From assembly GCA_003486285.1 (NCBI GenBank), contig DNGH01000213.1, forward strand, positions 1 through 14,914: DNA of 14,914 nucleotides, in the 5' to 3' direction. Position 1 is the first letter of the stretch; each line of letters starts with the position of its first letter. Below, one piece after another: positions 1-6,960 of the stretch. The notes below the pieces were generated by a model that saw only the letters and a list, made by a program, of their open reading frames with translations, searched no databases and had not been told where the DNA came from. Source of the stretch: Actinomycetota bacterium (GTDB taxonomy: Bacteria > Actinomycetota > Acidimicrobiia > Spongiisociales > UBA11373). Both the position numbers and the translations under genes were made by a program.

Positions 1-164
1 ACTCGGCACACCTTGCGCAGAGCGGAGTTCGGCTTCTTGGGGGTAACCGTGTAGACGCGAGTGCACACGCCGCGACGCTGCGGCGCTCCGGCAAGACCCG
101 GAGTCTTCTCTTTCTTCGGCTTCGATTCGCGGCCCTCACGGACCAGCTGCTGGATGGTCGGCAC
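1..164 (-). CDS. rpsL: 30S ribosomal protein S12, 5' part (cut by window edge)
   Basis: This is the N-terminal 54 residues of ribosomal protein S12, the small-subunit protein of the decoding centre. Read on the minus strand it begins MPTIQQLVREGRESKPKK and continues through PQRRGVCTRVYTVTPKKPNS to ALRKVCR, which is the highly conserved S12 N-terminus including the PKKPNSALRK signature. The start is a GTG at 162-164. It fits the conserved MPTIQQL start and has a GGAGAGG Shine-Dalgarno about 6 nt upstream. The gene leaves the window at base 1, so the rest of the str operon (usually rpsG, fusA, tuf) would lie to the left. Upstream there is no rpoC but a cell-wall hydrolase unit about 400 bp away, so rpsL probably has its own promoter here. 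Identity is seen directly and is very secure. Confidence 0.97.
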   Translation of the reverse strand, partial: MPTIQQLVREGRESKPKKEKTPGLAGAPQRRGVCTRVYTVTPKKPNSALRKVCR

Positions 165-294
165 TCGTGCCCTCTCCGCTATGTCGTTGTCGTGGGCGGC
201 GCACGCCCAAGGGGCTTACGCTGCTCGTGCGTCAGCCGGCTCCTCGCCCCGTGGGGAGACGCCGACTCGTATGAACCCGCCCTCTCAGCGGCGT

Positions 295-319
295 AGCCCG
301 GCAGCAAAGCCGCCGGGCT
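295..319 (-). other. strong hairpin in the rpsL leader
   Basis: Two 11-nt arms (295-305 and 309-319) pair around a 3-nt loop. On the transcribed minus strand the core is GCCCGGCGGC-TTT-GCTGCCGGGC, fully paired in RNA if one G-U pair is allowed. No run of T follows, so an intrinsic terminator is unlikely. A structural or regulatory leader element is possible. Confidence 0.5.
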
Positions 320-364
320 CGCTCTTCTCAGGGAAGGGCGTCGGGACCGAAGTCGCGGCGGCGC

Positions 365-394
365 AGTATAGAGGTAGGTCTTTCCGGGGCGCAA
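365..394 (-). promoter_or_regulatory. rpsL: candidate sigma-A-type promoter for rpsL
   Basis: On the minus strand the -10 box reads TATACT (365-370), one base from the TATAAT consensus. A weak -35 box TTGCGC (389-394) lies 18 bp upstream. The -35 box lies inside palindromic repeat A, so the repeat contributes promoter sequence. The predicted start of transcription is near position 358. The -10 box is convincing, the -35 box less so. Confidence 0.45.
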
Positions 395-436
395 AGCGCG
401 GGTGGGAGAGGAGAAAGGGAGGAGCTAAACCGGAAA
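381..436. repeat. palindromic repeat family, copy A (left arm deleted)
   Basis: The element begins TTTCCGG and ends CCGGAAA. It contains the family core GCAAAGCGCGGGTGGGAGAG followed by GAGAAAGGGAGGAGCTAAACC. Compared with copies C and D it has the right arm and centre but lacks about 27 nt of the left arm, keeping only the terminal TTTCCGG. Its centre is a self-paired GCGC-AAA-GCGC. It lies between the end of the gene at 562 and rpsL. Confidence 0.7.
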
Positions 437-561
437 GTGGTAAGGCGGGTGCCTGGCCGTGTGGGACCAGGTGTCGTCGGTTAGGCTGCCGTCGATGAGA
501 CGGGTGAAGCTGGGGTTTCGGTTCTCGGTGGCTACTGCAACGCCAGGTAGGCGACCTGCGC

Positions 562-1707
562 CTAGGACGCCGAGTCGCTAAGCCCCTCTACGATCTTCGC
601 GAGAGCCTCGGGCCCAACGCCACCCGCAATGGTGATCAGCCGCCCGTCGTCGACTCCCCAGGCATGGGCAGGGAAGGTTCCGTTGCTCGCGAAGATCTCA
701 AACGCCCCCACCACTGTGGTCGGGGTGAGCAGCTGCTCTGGATCGAACGGGTCATCCCATTGTTCCTGGACGCTCGCGTCTCTGAACGTCACGTCGACCT
801 CCCACGCCCAGTTCCTGTAGGTGAGAACAACCACGCTCTGGCGGTTCATGATGCCTCCGGGGTTGGAGCCGTAGGCGATCTGGGTAAGAACGAAACCTTC
901 GGGCATCCAGCTCGGGGTCGAGACGGGGTAGCCGGCGAGGGCCTCCGCCTCCGCGATCGACGAGAGCAGCTGGTACCCATCGTCGATCGTCTGCTCTGCG
1001 GCCCGCTCCGCGACCACGTCGTCGTCGATTGAGAAGCCCGTGGTGACGTCACCTGCGACAGACTCTCGGTTCGCGTCCTCAGGAGCTACTTCAGGCGACT
1101 TCTGGTCGATGTCGTGTCGGACTATCAGGCCGGTCTCAATGTCGACCGTGACAGTGTGCTCCCGAACAACTTGAACCCCGTCGAAGACGAAGTCTTCCTC
1201 ATACGAGGTTTCGACGACTTGGCGCCCGTTGACGTCTCGGATGCCAGATGTGCCGGTCTCTAGGGCCAAGGCAACTAGGCCTTGTGCCGCCATCTGAGCC
1301 CTTAGGAACGGATCGTCGGCACTCACGGAACCAGTCCGGAGCACTCCCACGCTGAGCCAAAGCGTGAGGTCACGAGCGTTGTACACGACTGTGGTCTCGC
1401 CGCTATCGGCATCCACGAGGACATAGTCACCGTCGACGGTGACAACAGATACCTGCCTTCCCGACGCGTCGATGAACCCGGAACGCGCCGCGGTGATGCC
1501 AGTTCGGTCCCGTCCAGGCAGGACCTTCGGACCGACGACCTGGTCAACTGACGTCGTCGTGGACGTCGTTGGCTCTGTTGAAGGCGTCGAGGTGGTGGTG
1601 CTCGTGGGACCCAATGAATTCGTCTCTGCGAAATAGACGCTTCCGACCCATGCCGTAGCGCCAACCAGGACAACCGCTCCGCCTAGCAAGAGATACTTCG
1701 TCTTCAT
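562..1707 (-). CDS. membrane-anchored extracytoplasmic protein with DUF4367/LolA-like C-terminal region
   Basis: Exact function is not recognised. The protein (381 aa from ATG 1707) has a short cytoplasmic N-terminus, one membrane segment at about residues 4-26 (YLLLGGAVVLVGATAWVGSV) and a Thr/Ser-rich linker at about 33-55. A long extracytoplasmic part follows. Its middle resembles LolA/RseB-type beta folds (ETGLIVRHDID). Its C-terminal part has the pattern PSWMPEGFVLTQIAYG, typical of DUF4367-like domains attached to sigma-factor regulators or lipoprotein sensors. The ATG at 1707 overlaps the upstream TGA (ATGA), so translation is probably coupled to the murein endopeptidase gene; a GTG at 1713 is an alternative. 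It may sense or assist at the cell envelope with that enzyme. The domain assignment is from memory of motifs, and the role is inference. Confidence 0.8.
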   Translation of the reverse strand: MKTKYLLLGGAVVLVGATAWVGSVYFAETNSLGPTSTTTSTPSTEPTTSTTTSVDQVVGPKVLPGRDRTGITAARSGFIDASGRQVSVVTVDGDYVLVDADSGETTVVYNARDLTLWLSVGVLRTGSVSADDPFLRAQMAAQGLVALALETGTSGIRDVNGRQVVETSYEEDFVFDGVQVVREHTVTVDIETGLIVRHDIDQKSPEVAPEDANRESVAGDVTTGFSIDDDVVAERAAEQTIDDGYQLLSSIAEAEALAGYPVSTPSWMPEGFVLTQIAYGSNPGGIMNRQSVVVLTYRNWAWEVDVTFRDASVQEQWDDPFDPEQLLTPTTVVGAFEIFASNGTFPAHAWGVDDGRLITIAGGVGPEALAKIVEGLSDSAS

Positions 1708-2831
1708 GCGCACGTCCCCAGTGTGTAGTTCACCTCGTAGTCGGAAGCATGTCCCTCATTCGGCCGCGTGCAGTACTTAACGTGGATGTGATAGTCGTGA
1801 GACGAGCCACCCTGATCTGAGATGAGACCAGCAGGGAAGCTGGCAATCACCACGGGATCGTTGTAGTAGAAGAGTCGGATCATCCCATTGCCGTCGAAGT
1901 CGGCGCCAGCCCGAATGTCGGAGATGAGTGCGATCGTCCCAGCTTGGTCATATGAAGGATGGTTGAACGTCCACGTTATCTGGCGGACGTCACATTGGTC
2001 CCCGTCGTCGAAGACCATGCCCAAGTCGACGTCAAGACCGACCTCATGCGTGCCATGGTCAGGGATATCGCCACCGTGTTCCTCGGAGGTGTCCCAGAAC
2101 GCCAACCGGCTCTGTCCGGGTGTGCCCCCCCAGACCCGGTTGTAAAACAGGAGTCCGGCCTTCTCGATTGCCCCGACTGTTGAGGTGTGCCCCCACTCCT
2201 CAGAGTCGTTCAGAGACCCTGGCGGGCTTCCGGGGTTGCACAGATAGCTCCCCACCTCCATGTGCTCGTAGTGAAACAGGAGCTGCCGCCATGTGTTATC
2301 TCCAACAATCCCATCGACGATGAGATCGTCAGCCGAGTCGAGGTAGGTGTTTGCATGCGATTGAAAGCTGCGCACCGCGGCGTCGGTAGCTGTTCCGAAC
2401 ACCCCGTCGACCGTTAGGCCGGCATTCCTCTTGACGTTGAGGAGGTGCTGAAGCGCCTTGACGTGGCTCGGCATCTGGCCTATGCCATTCAGCCTCAGTG
2501 TTGGCGTGAGGGGTCCCCAGTCCTCATCGACGACATAGCCATCAGCGGCCAACCCCCGAGAGGTCTGAAAGTCCTGAACCTCCAACGTGGTGTAGTAGCC
2601 GAATATGCCATCGATCGCGGGTGGCGAGAATCCCCAACCCTGAAGCAGCCACTGGAGCGCCTTGACATCATCCCCTCGATGGTTGCCCTGGAGCACGGGC
2701 CAGTGGCCGTTTCCGTCATCGATGTCGGAGGCCAACGCGGTGGCGGTCCCGCTGACGAAGATAGCACTGACGATGAGAAGGATCGGGAGACGGCGCATCC
2801 CGAACCACCCCTCAGTTGACCTCTGGCGCAT
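1704..2831 (-). CDS. secreted murein endopeptidase, two peptidoglycan-binding domains plus MepA-like M74 domain
   Basis: This is a cell-wall hydrolase expected to cut peptidoglycan cross-links outside the membrane. The N-terminus has a signal peptide (hydrophobic stretch at about residues 15-34, cleavage near ALA-S). Two peptidoglycan-binding repeats follow at about 53-111 and 119-184, with AIDGIFGYYT and TVDGVFGTAT as their signatures. The C-terminal domain, about 200-375, matches the penicillin-insensitive murein endopeptidase MepA (peptidase M74, LAS superfamily). HGTHEVGLDVD gives His259, His262 and Asp269, and HDYHIH gives His345, His348 and His350. Their spacing equals that of the zinc and catalytic residues of E. 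coli MepA. The ATG at 2831 has AAGGGAAGG upstream; an ATG at 2798 would also keep the signal peptide. Its stop overlaps the next start. Family assignment is strong; the exact bond cleaved is inferred. Confidence 0.9.
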   Translation of the reverse strand: MRQRSTEGWFGMRRLPILLIVSAIFVSGTATALASDIDDGNGHWPVLQGNHRGDDVKALQWLLQGWGFSPPAIDGIFGYYTTLEVQDFQTSRGLAADGYVVDEDWGPLTPTLRLNGIGQMPSHVKALQHLLNVKRNAGLTVDGVFGTATDAAVRSFQSHANTYLDSADDLIVDGIVGDNTWRQLLFHYEHMEVGSYLCNPGSPPGSLNDSEEWGHTSTVGAIEKAGLLFYNRVWGGTPGQSRLAFWDTSEEHGGDIPDHGTHEVGLDVDLGMVFDDGDQCDVRQITWTFNHPSYDQAGTIALISDIRAGADFDGNGMIRLFYYNDPVVIASFPAGLISDQGGSSHDYHIHVKYCTRPNEGHASDYEVNYTLGTCA

Positions 2832-2834
2832 CTC

Positions 2835-2854
2835 AGCCTTCCCTTCCTAAGGCT
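2835..2854 (-). other. small hairpin presenting the ribosome binding site of the endopeptidase gene
   Basis: On the minus strand AGCCTT and AAGGCT (six pairs) enclose an 8-nt loop, AGGAAGGG, that carries purine-rich ribosome-binding bases just before ATG 2831. It may affect initiation. It is short and could be chance. Confidence 0.25.
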
Positions 2855-3073
2855 CGGGAGGCATCATCGGACGCCCCTGTCTCACAGCTGTAGAAGTGTC
2901 TGGGTGGCAGGGGGTCAACCTTGCGCTCATCTCGGCATGGTCCCGGTCCAGCCGCTAGCGCTCCCACGATTTCACGGGGATAGGGCTGTCGGGTGCGCCT
3001 CAGATATATCAGCTATGCGGGATGGTGTCCTGGTGTGTCCGTCGCCGACGAGTCGGCGTGGCTCGGCTCTCAG

Positions 3074-3093
3074 ATTCCGGTTTCGCCTCCCCT
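3074..3093. repeat. palindromic repeat family, copy B (single-arm remnant)
   Basis: The 20 bases beginning ATTCCGGTTTCGCC match the left arm of copies C and D. The rest of the element is absent, since the sequence continues as unrelated bases (GAATGGACAG). It looks like one end of a broken copy. Confidence 0.55.
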
Positions 3094-3488
3094 GAATGGA
3101 CAGGGCACCTCGGGTCAGCTGATGTGCGAGTCGCTTACGAGCAGTCGGTTCGTGGGCTTGTCGGCACCGAGGAGTGGATGGGGGGTGGATCGGAACAGAG
3201 CGCGTGAGCTTGGGCTTCAACGAGTCGATGGGGCGATGGGACGGTTTCGCTGGCGGCATCCCCATGACCCTCATTCTTCTACCCACAGGCTGGGAGGGAG
3301 TTGGTCCACCCTCCGCCGCACTACTCGCTGTCATAGCCAGCGGCATCCCTGCCCCCTAACAGCTTCCGGTTGACGCACTACCGACTCGGCGGCTAGGGCC
3401 TGCGCATAGCTGGGAGCGCTAGACCGCAGCCGACTCACCCATACTCGATTCGGGGACGCCCCTTGAGGCAAGTCGCCACCCGGTCCCG

Positions 3489-3501
3489 TATCCTTCGTCC
3501 C
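3489..3501 (+). promoter_or_regulatory. candidate -10 box for a leaderless start at 3502
   Basis: TATCCT (3489-3494) lies 7 nt before ATG 3502, with no Shine-Dalgarno between them. This is the arrangement of leaderless actinobacterial transcripts, where transcription starts at or next to the start codon. A TTGAGG at 3463-3468 could be a -35 box but with a long 20-bp spacer. Confidence 0.35.
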
Positions 3502-3840
3502 ATGTTGGAGTGGCCGCCGCTTCTCCTCGTGCTGGCTGTTGCGTCGGCTGTCTTCGCCCACTACCGGTCCAGCAGGGGATGGAGCGTCCAACGGTGGCAC
3601 CGAGCGTTTTGGGGGGCTCTCGGCCTCAGCCTTCTTCTGTTGTGGTTGGGCCTTCGGGTGGGCATCGTTCGGAACCCTGAGTCCGACTTCGACCCGTGGG
3701 CTGACTTTCGAGCGTGCGAACATTTCATGGGCACCGGCTACTGCGATCATCTCATCCCCGAACCTGGCCTCTACCTCGATGAGTCCGGTCCGCAGGGACA
3801 CCGGCTAACGCTGACGTCAAACTCAAAGGAGACCAGGTGA
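3502..3840 (+). CDS. small membrane protein with two predicted helices, unknown function
   Basis: The predicted protein of 112 aa starts MLEWPPLLLVLAVA. It has two hydrophobic segments, about residues 5-19 and 36-54 (FWGALGLSLLLLWLGLRVGI). Between them is a short Arg/Trp-rich loop (HYRSSRGWSVQRWHR). After them is a soluble tail of about 55 residues with two cysteines (RACEHFMGTGYCDH). No family is recognised. The start at 3502 is preferred over an in-frame ATG at 3463 because it places the first helix at the N-terminus and has a -10 box 7 nt upstream. It is a lone plus-strand gene between minus-strand units. Composition and the two clean helices argue that it is real, but without homologs this is moderate. 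Confidence 0.55.
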   Translation: MLEWPPLLLVLAVASAVFAHYRSSRGWSVQRWHRAFWGALGLSLLLLWLGLRVGIVRNPESDFDPWADFRACEHFMGTGYCDHLIPEPGLYLDESGPQGHRLTLTSNSKETR

Positions 3841-3981
3841 CCCTCGGGTGTCCTTTCGTGTGGGCCACTGGTTGTACCCGATTGCCGGGTCGTTGGACCG
3901 CTCGCGGCGGATGAACTGAACCTCCATCCTCTGAATCTCAGAGTCGTCGGCATTGAAAGGTGCTGGATGAGCGCGAGCAGG
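3823..3981 (-). pseudogene. possible short coding remnant next to palindrome C
   Basis: A minus-strand frame that runs out of palindrome C reads protein-like sequence (DDSEIQRMEVQFIRRER, then NDPAIGYNQWPTRKDTRG) to a TGA at 3823. An internal ATG sits at 3927 but lacks a properly spaced ribosome binding site. The 15-nt perfect hairpin CTCTGA-GAT-TCAGAG lies just before it (3929-3943). The 3' end overlaps the end of the plus-strand gene at 3840. No family is recognised. It could be the tail of a gene broken by the repeat, or chance. Confidence 0.2.
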
Positions 3982-3982
3982 T

Positions 3983-4060
3983 TTCCGGTTTCGCCTCCCC
4001 TTTTCTCCTCTCCCCGCAAAGCGGGGGTGGGAGAGGAGAAAAGGGGAGGCCAAACCGGAA
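3983..4060. repeat. palindromic repeat family, copy C (most complete)
   Basis: Two 32-bp arms (3983-4014 and 4029-4060) are inverted repeats with 31 of 32 positions matching. They begin TTCCGGTTT and end AAACCGGAA. The 14-nt centre contains its own perfect hairpin CCCCGC-AAA-GCGGGG. The element has no coding capacity and resembles a REP or MITE-like palindrome. It lies about 70 bp past the stop of the minus-strand gene at 4132, so as RNA it would form a very long stem that could stop transcription or protect the 3' end. Confidence 0.85.
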
Positions 4061-4131
4061 TCTTGAAGGGTGAGCACCCTCGCGCTAGCTGCACCAGGTC
4101 GAGGCTTGGATCTGATCCGTCGGTTGGTGCC

Positions 4132-4707
4132 TCAGTAGTCGAACGCAGCGATTAGAGACAGGGTTTCGCCGCTGCGGAGCGCAGACAGGTCGCTGCACTG
4201 CAACTCAGCGGCGAATGAGGGAACCAGCCGTGTGGGGTCTGCGTGGGAAGCGAAGTACTCGAAGCGGGTGAAGATGAGAGTGCAGTCGCCGGGATGAGCA
4301 TTGAAGGTCTTTCCGTCGAGGGTCAGAACGATTGTCATCCGGTCGGTTCGCGGAACTCCGACCGTGATCCCGCGCACCAACACGGTGAGTTCGGCTCCAG
4401 ATCCTTGGTACTTGACGTCAACGTCATTTGACGAGCCATCGGGCCGGGACCATTGGAAGCTTCGGACGAAGTAGTAGAGAACGAGTCGTTCCTCGACGAA
4501 CCCAGAGGCATCGATGACAGCAGCGGACTCTGGCAGAGCCTCGACTTCCGCGACTGGGTCGCGACCGGAGGTCGTCTGTTCAGTGTCGTCGGGAGAAGGC
4601 GCCGCCGGGATCAACACTCGGCTCGCTCCGTATGTGGTCAGCAAGACCAGTCCGACTGCGATCAAGGCTGCTGTCAGGTCTTGGCCAACGCGCTGCCATA
4701 CACCCAT
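4132..4707 (-). CDS. membrane-anchored protein of unknown function, last gene of the ABC unit
   Basis: The 191-aa product starts MGVWQRVGQDLTAAL, has one membrane helix at about residues 9-32 (ALIAVGLVLLTTYGASRVLI), then an acidic linker and an extracytoplasmic domain. That domain is mostly beta by appearance and has two cysteines (HPGDCTLIF and ELQCSD) that could form a disulfide. No family is recognised. The start at 4707 is chosen because it lies 2 nt after the stop of the permease gene and has GAAGGGT upstream. A longer open frame extends to 5019, but its extra part is an Arg/Pro-rich shadow of the permease gene. Tight spacing implies a role with the transporter, for example as a surface accessory protein; this is inference only. 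Confidence 0.75.
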   Translation of the reverse strand: MGVWQRVGQDLTAALIAVGLVLLTTYGASRVLIPAAPSPDDTEQTTSGRDPVAEVEALPESAAVIDASGFVEERLVLYYFVRSFQWSRPDGSSNDVDVKYQGSGAELTVLVRGITVGVPRTDRMTIVLTLDGKTFNAHPGDCTLIFTRFEYFASHADPTRLVPSFAAELQCSDLSALRSGETLSLIAAFDY

Positions 4708-4709
4708 AG

Positions 4710-5630
4710 CTAGACCCTTCGGCGCGTTTGTCGTGGGTCGATGACCTGTCGAAGTCCTGCACTCATCATGTAGAAGGATGATGCGAGTAGCGAGATGCCG
4801 AGAGCCCCGGCCATGAGTGCGCTCCAGGGCACACCTGTCAGCAGGACCTTCTGGTAGGACATGGCGTTGTAGACGAGGTTGCCGAGGCCGTAGCGGTATT
4901 CGCCGATTCCGAGATACTCGACGAACCCTTGGGTGACTAGGGCTCCGACCACGCTGCCGAGGGTCACGACCGCGACATGGGGAGCCACAGCAGGGAGCAG
5001 GTGATGGGTGATGATCCACCGTGGACTTCCGCCCACTGAGCGGGCCGCGTCGATGAAGGGTTTCTCCATGATGGCCAGTGCCCGAGACCGCACCACGATC
5101 GCAGCTGGGCCGAGTCCCGCAAACAGCCCGTAAAGGAGTCCAAGCTCAAAGGGGCCTAGGAGGCCGCGTTTGCTGGCGATGAGGAACATCAGTGGCGGTG
5201 GTAGGAGCACGACCGCGTCGGAGATGTGGCTCATGACTCGGTCGTAGCGACCCCTGTAGAAGGCCGAGGAGGCACCCACGACCAGACCAATGGTCCCGGC
5301 GCTGAGCGCGACCGCGATAGCTACCAGGAACGTGGGCCTAAGGCCGTGGGTCATAAGACTTAGGACGTCGCGTCCGAGGGGGTCCGTGCCCAGGGGGTGA
5401 GTCAAGGAAGGGCCTGATGGATTGTCGATTGTCGAATCGTGACCCGTGACCGGCCGATATACCGCAGGGTTGTCGGACCATACGGTCGCTTGCAGAATGG
5501 GGTGAATGAACGCCAGGATCGCGAACACGCAGAGGACGGTGAATCCGGCGACAGCCATCTTGTTGTTGCGAAGTCGCTTTCGGGTGTCGGCCCATCCGCC
5601 GATTTCGTGGCCACGCGTCGCGTGAGTCAT
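4710..5630 (-). CDS. ABC transporter permease, OppC/DppC family
   Basis: This is an inner-membrane subunit of a peptide/nickel-type ABC importer. The 306-aa length is normal for the family. The N-terminal cytoplasmic stretch (RKRLRNNKMAVAG) precedes the first helix. HPLGTDPLGRDVLS is the typical OppC motif, and the EAA-loop that contacts the ATPase is DAARSVGGSPRWIITHHLLP at about residues 187-206. About six hydrophobic helices are visible. ATG 5630 overlaps the stop of the oppB-like gene (ATGA), so the two permeases are translationally coupled. The partner ATPases (DppD/DppF) and the substrate-binding protein are not in the window, so the substrate cannot be stated; peptides are the family default. 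Confidence 0.92.
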   Translation of the reverse strand: MTHATRGHEIGGWADTRKRLRNNKMAVAGFTVLCVFAILAFIHPILQATVWSDNPAVYRPVTGHDSTIDNPSGPSLTHPLGTDPLGRDVLSLMTHGLRPTFLVAIAVALSAGTIGLVVGASSAFYRGRYDRVMSHISDAVVLLPPPLMFLIASKRGLLGPFELGLLYGLFAGLGPAAIVVRSRALAIMEKPFIDAARSVGGSPRWIITHHLLPAVAPHVAVVTLGSVVGALVTQGFVEYLGIGEYRYGLGNLVYNAMSYQKVLLTGVPWSALMAGALGISLLASSFYMMSAGLRQVIDPRQTRRRV

Positions 5631-6805
5631 GACGGCTCTCCGTCAGCTCGGATGATCCGGGGGTCGATGATCGCCTGAACGATGTCAAGGGCGATGCGGA
5701 GGACTAGCCCGATGACGCCGACGATGGCGATGATGCCGATGATGATCGGTACGTTGCCCGACTCGATCGCATAGAAGAAGAGGCTGCCGAGCGCATACGT
5801 CCCCGATGAGAGCTCGATGATCACTAGGCCACTGATGAGATAGGGAACGCTCGTGAACAGCCGCGACAGAGTCGGCAGCACCGCATTGGGGGCGACGTGA
5901 CCGTCGCGGATCAACCGCTCAGGCAGCGCTTTGGCCCGCGCCGTGAGTACATAGTCCTCAGCCATCTCGGCCGATACCCCAGCCCGCATCACCAACATGC
6001 TTTCTCCGAACGCGATCAAGATCAATGCCAACATGGCGGTGAGCGCGCTCGGCCACAGCATCTGATCGACGGCGTCGGTCCAAGTACCGCTGATGACCAG
6101 GCCGAGAGCGAATCCCGCCAGACCCGCCGGGATCGCTAGAAGTCCCAATGCCCGGCGTTGGTTTCGCCGCGCCCAACCCCGCAACGCGATGCCCGTGATG
6201 AACGCCACGAGCAGACCAACGGCTAGGACGACGGCGATCGGACCTCCGGGTGCCGTCCCGGTAACCGGTTGCAGCCCGGCCCAGGATCGCAACTGCGCCA
6301 ATCGGTCGCCGACGAAGTACGTCAGCAGGAAGATCAGCCATGGCGGAAACGCCGAGAACAGCAGGACACTGACCGTGCTGCTCGCCGCAGTGAGCACCCG
6401 TGACCTACTCCACGCAACGAGCCTTCCCAACCATTCACCGAGCAGGTAGGCCACGACTCCGCCAACCGCGAAGATCATCACGGTCGTCGGTAAGGGACTC
6501 CAAATGTAGCTTGACACTCGATAGCCGTCATAGGACTCCCCGAGGTCCCCCCGAACGAAGTGCCACATGTAGTCAAGCCACCGCACCCACAGCGGTCGAT
6601 CCAGTCCGAGCTGTTCACGAATCCGCTCGATGTTTCGTGACCGTTGTCCGAGACCAACGGCGAAGTCGTACGGGAGCAGAAGATTCACAGCGATGAAGGC
6701 AAAAGACACCAGGAGTGCCAAAGTGACTAGGCCCCATAGCGCTCTCCGCGAAACGAATCTGATCATCGTCCAAAACCAGTCATTGAACGAGCCCTCACCC
6801 TTCAA
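5627..6805 (-). CDS. ABC transporter permease, OppB/DppB family, with enlarged central region
   Basis: This is the partner membrane subunit of the OppC-like protein. The N-terminus (MIRFVSRRALWGLVTLALLV) and the REQLGLDRPLWVRWLDY motif are typical of OppB/DppB. The EAA-loop is DYVLTARAKALPERLIRDGH at about residues 287-306. At 392 aa it is some 60-80 residues longer than usual. The excess lies between helix 3 and the EAA-loop (about residues 185-265) and adds hydrophobic segments (VVLAVGLLVAFITGIALRG and LGLLAIPAGLAGFALGLVIS). The listed start is TTG 6805, which overlaps the upstream TGA; ATG 6766 starts at MIRF, where family members usually begin, and may be the true start. Neither has a clear ribosome binding site, which fits a rearrangement just upstream. 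Confidence 0.9.
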   Translation of the reverse strand: MKGEGSFNDWFWTMIRFVSRRALWGLVTLALLVSFAFIAVNLLLPYDFAVGLGQRSRNIERIREQLGLDRPLWVRWLDYMWHFVRGDLGESYDGYRVSSYIWSPLPTTVMIFAVGGVVAYLLGEWLGRLVAWSRSRVLTAASSTVSVLLFSAFPPWLIFLLTYFVGDRLAQLRSWAGLQPVTGTAPGGPIAVVLAVGLLVAFITGIALRGWARRNQRRALGLLAIPAGLAGFALGLVISGTWTDAVDQMLWPSALTAMLALILIAFGESMLVMRAGVSAEMAEDYVLTARAKALPERLIRDGHVAPNAVLPTLSRLFTSVPYLISGLVIIELSSGTYALGSLFFYAIESGNVPIIIGIIAIVGVIGLVLRIALDIVQAIIDPRIIRADGEPS

Positions 6806-6960
6806 GCGGACGCTATATCGCCGGGCAAGCCGCCACAGTGTCTTTCCGACCTACCTTCGTTCGGGGAGGACTCTGACGGTGCGCTCGAATCGACGGTTTC
6901 AGCGTCGCCGCAACCCGACAGGGTTACAAGTAGACACGTCACCAGCACGATGCCACGGTG
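6802..6960 (-). pseudogene. putative remnant of a deleted substrate-binding lipoprotein gene
   Basis: Within the 3' end of the metallopeptidase ORF, and in the same frame, lies a complete lipoprotein export signal: basic start (HNAHR), hydrophobic core (GIVLVTCLLVTL), lipobox LSGC and linker GDAETVDSSAPSESSPNEG. Only about 16 further codons (RSERHCGGLPGDIASA) remain before TGA. In peptide-type ABC operons the gene before oppB commonly encodes a large binding lipoprotein of 500-600 aa with just such an N-terminus. A deletion fusing the protease end to a binding-protein start, and removing nearly all of the latter, would explain it. The signal is seen directly; the deletion is inference. Confidence 0.4.

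Larger units (their letters stand above)
165..561 (-). promoter_or_regulatory. rpsL leader and upstream intergenic region
   Basis: This gap of about 400 bp holds no credible protein gene; the open frames in it have shadow-like Arg/Ser/Pro-rich composition. Read toward rpsL it contains, in order, palindromic repeat A (381-436), a candidate promoter (365-394), a strong hairpin (295-319) and the ribosome binding site before the GTG at 164. If the promoter is used, the mRNA has an untranslated leader of roughly 190 nt. That is long enough for attenuation or ribosomal-protein feedback, but I see no known leader motif and claim none. Confidence 0.5.
2832..3501. other. long intergenic region without a convincing gene
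   Basis: In about 670 bp I find no open frame with a credible start and protein-like composition on either strand. A TTGACC box on the minus strand (2913-2918) could be the -35 of the endopeptidase promoter, though no good -10 follows. A half copy of the palindromic repeat lies at 3074-3093. A faint protein-like stretch in one plus frame around 3060-3205 is not enough to call a gene. The region may hold degraded sequence. Confidence 0.4.

Noticed and set aside
61..498. Plus-strand open frame of 145 codons over the rpsL start and leader
   Set aside because: Its first part is antisense to the clear rpsL coding sequence, and the rest is Arg/Gly/Ser-rich across the palindrome, with no ribosome binding site.
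541..562. CAGGT/ACCTG hairpin just after the stop at 562 as an intrinsic terminator
   Set aside because: Only five pairs and no T-run after it on the minus strand.
3331..3801. Minus-strand open frame of 156 codons
   Set aside because: It is antisense to the two-helix membrane protein at 3502-3840, and its composition (Pro, Ser, Gln, Arg) is not that of a folded protein.
4708..5019. N-terminal extension of the 4132 gene to 5019
   Set aside because: It overlaps the oppC-like gene, has Arg/Pro/His-rich shadow composition, and ATG 4707 has a ribosome binding site and a 2-nt gap to the upstream stop.
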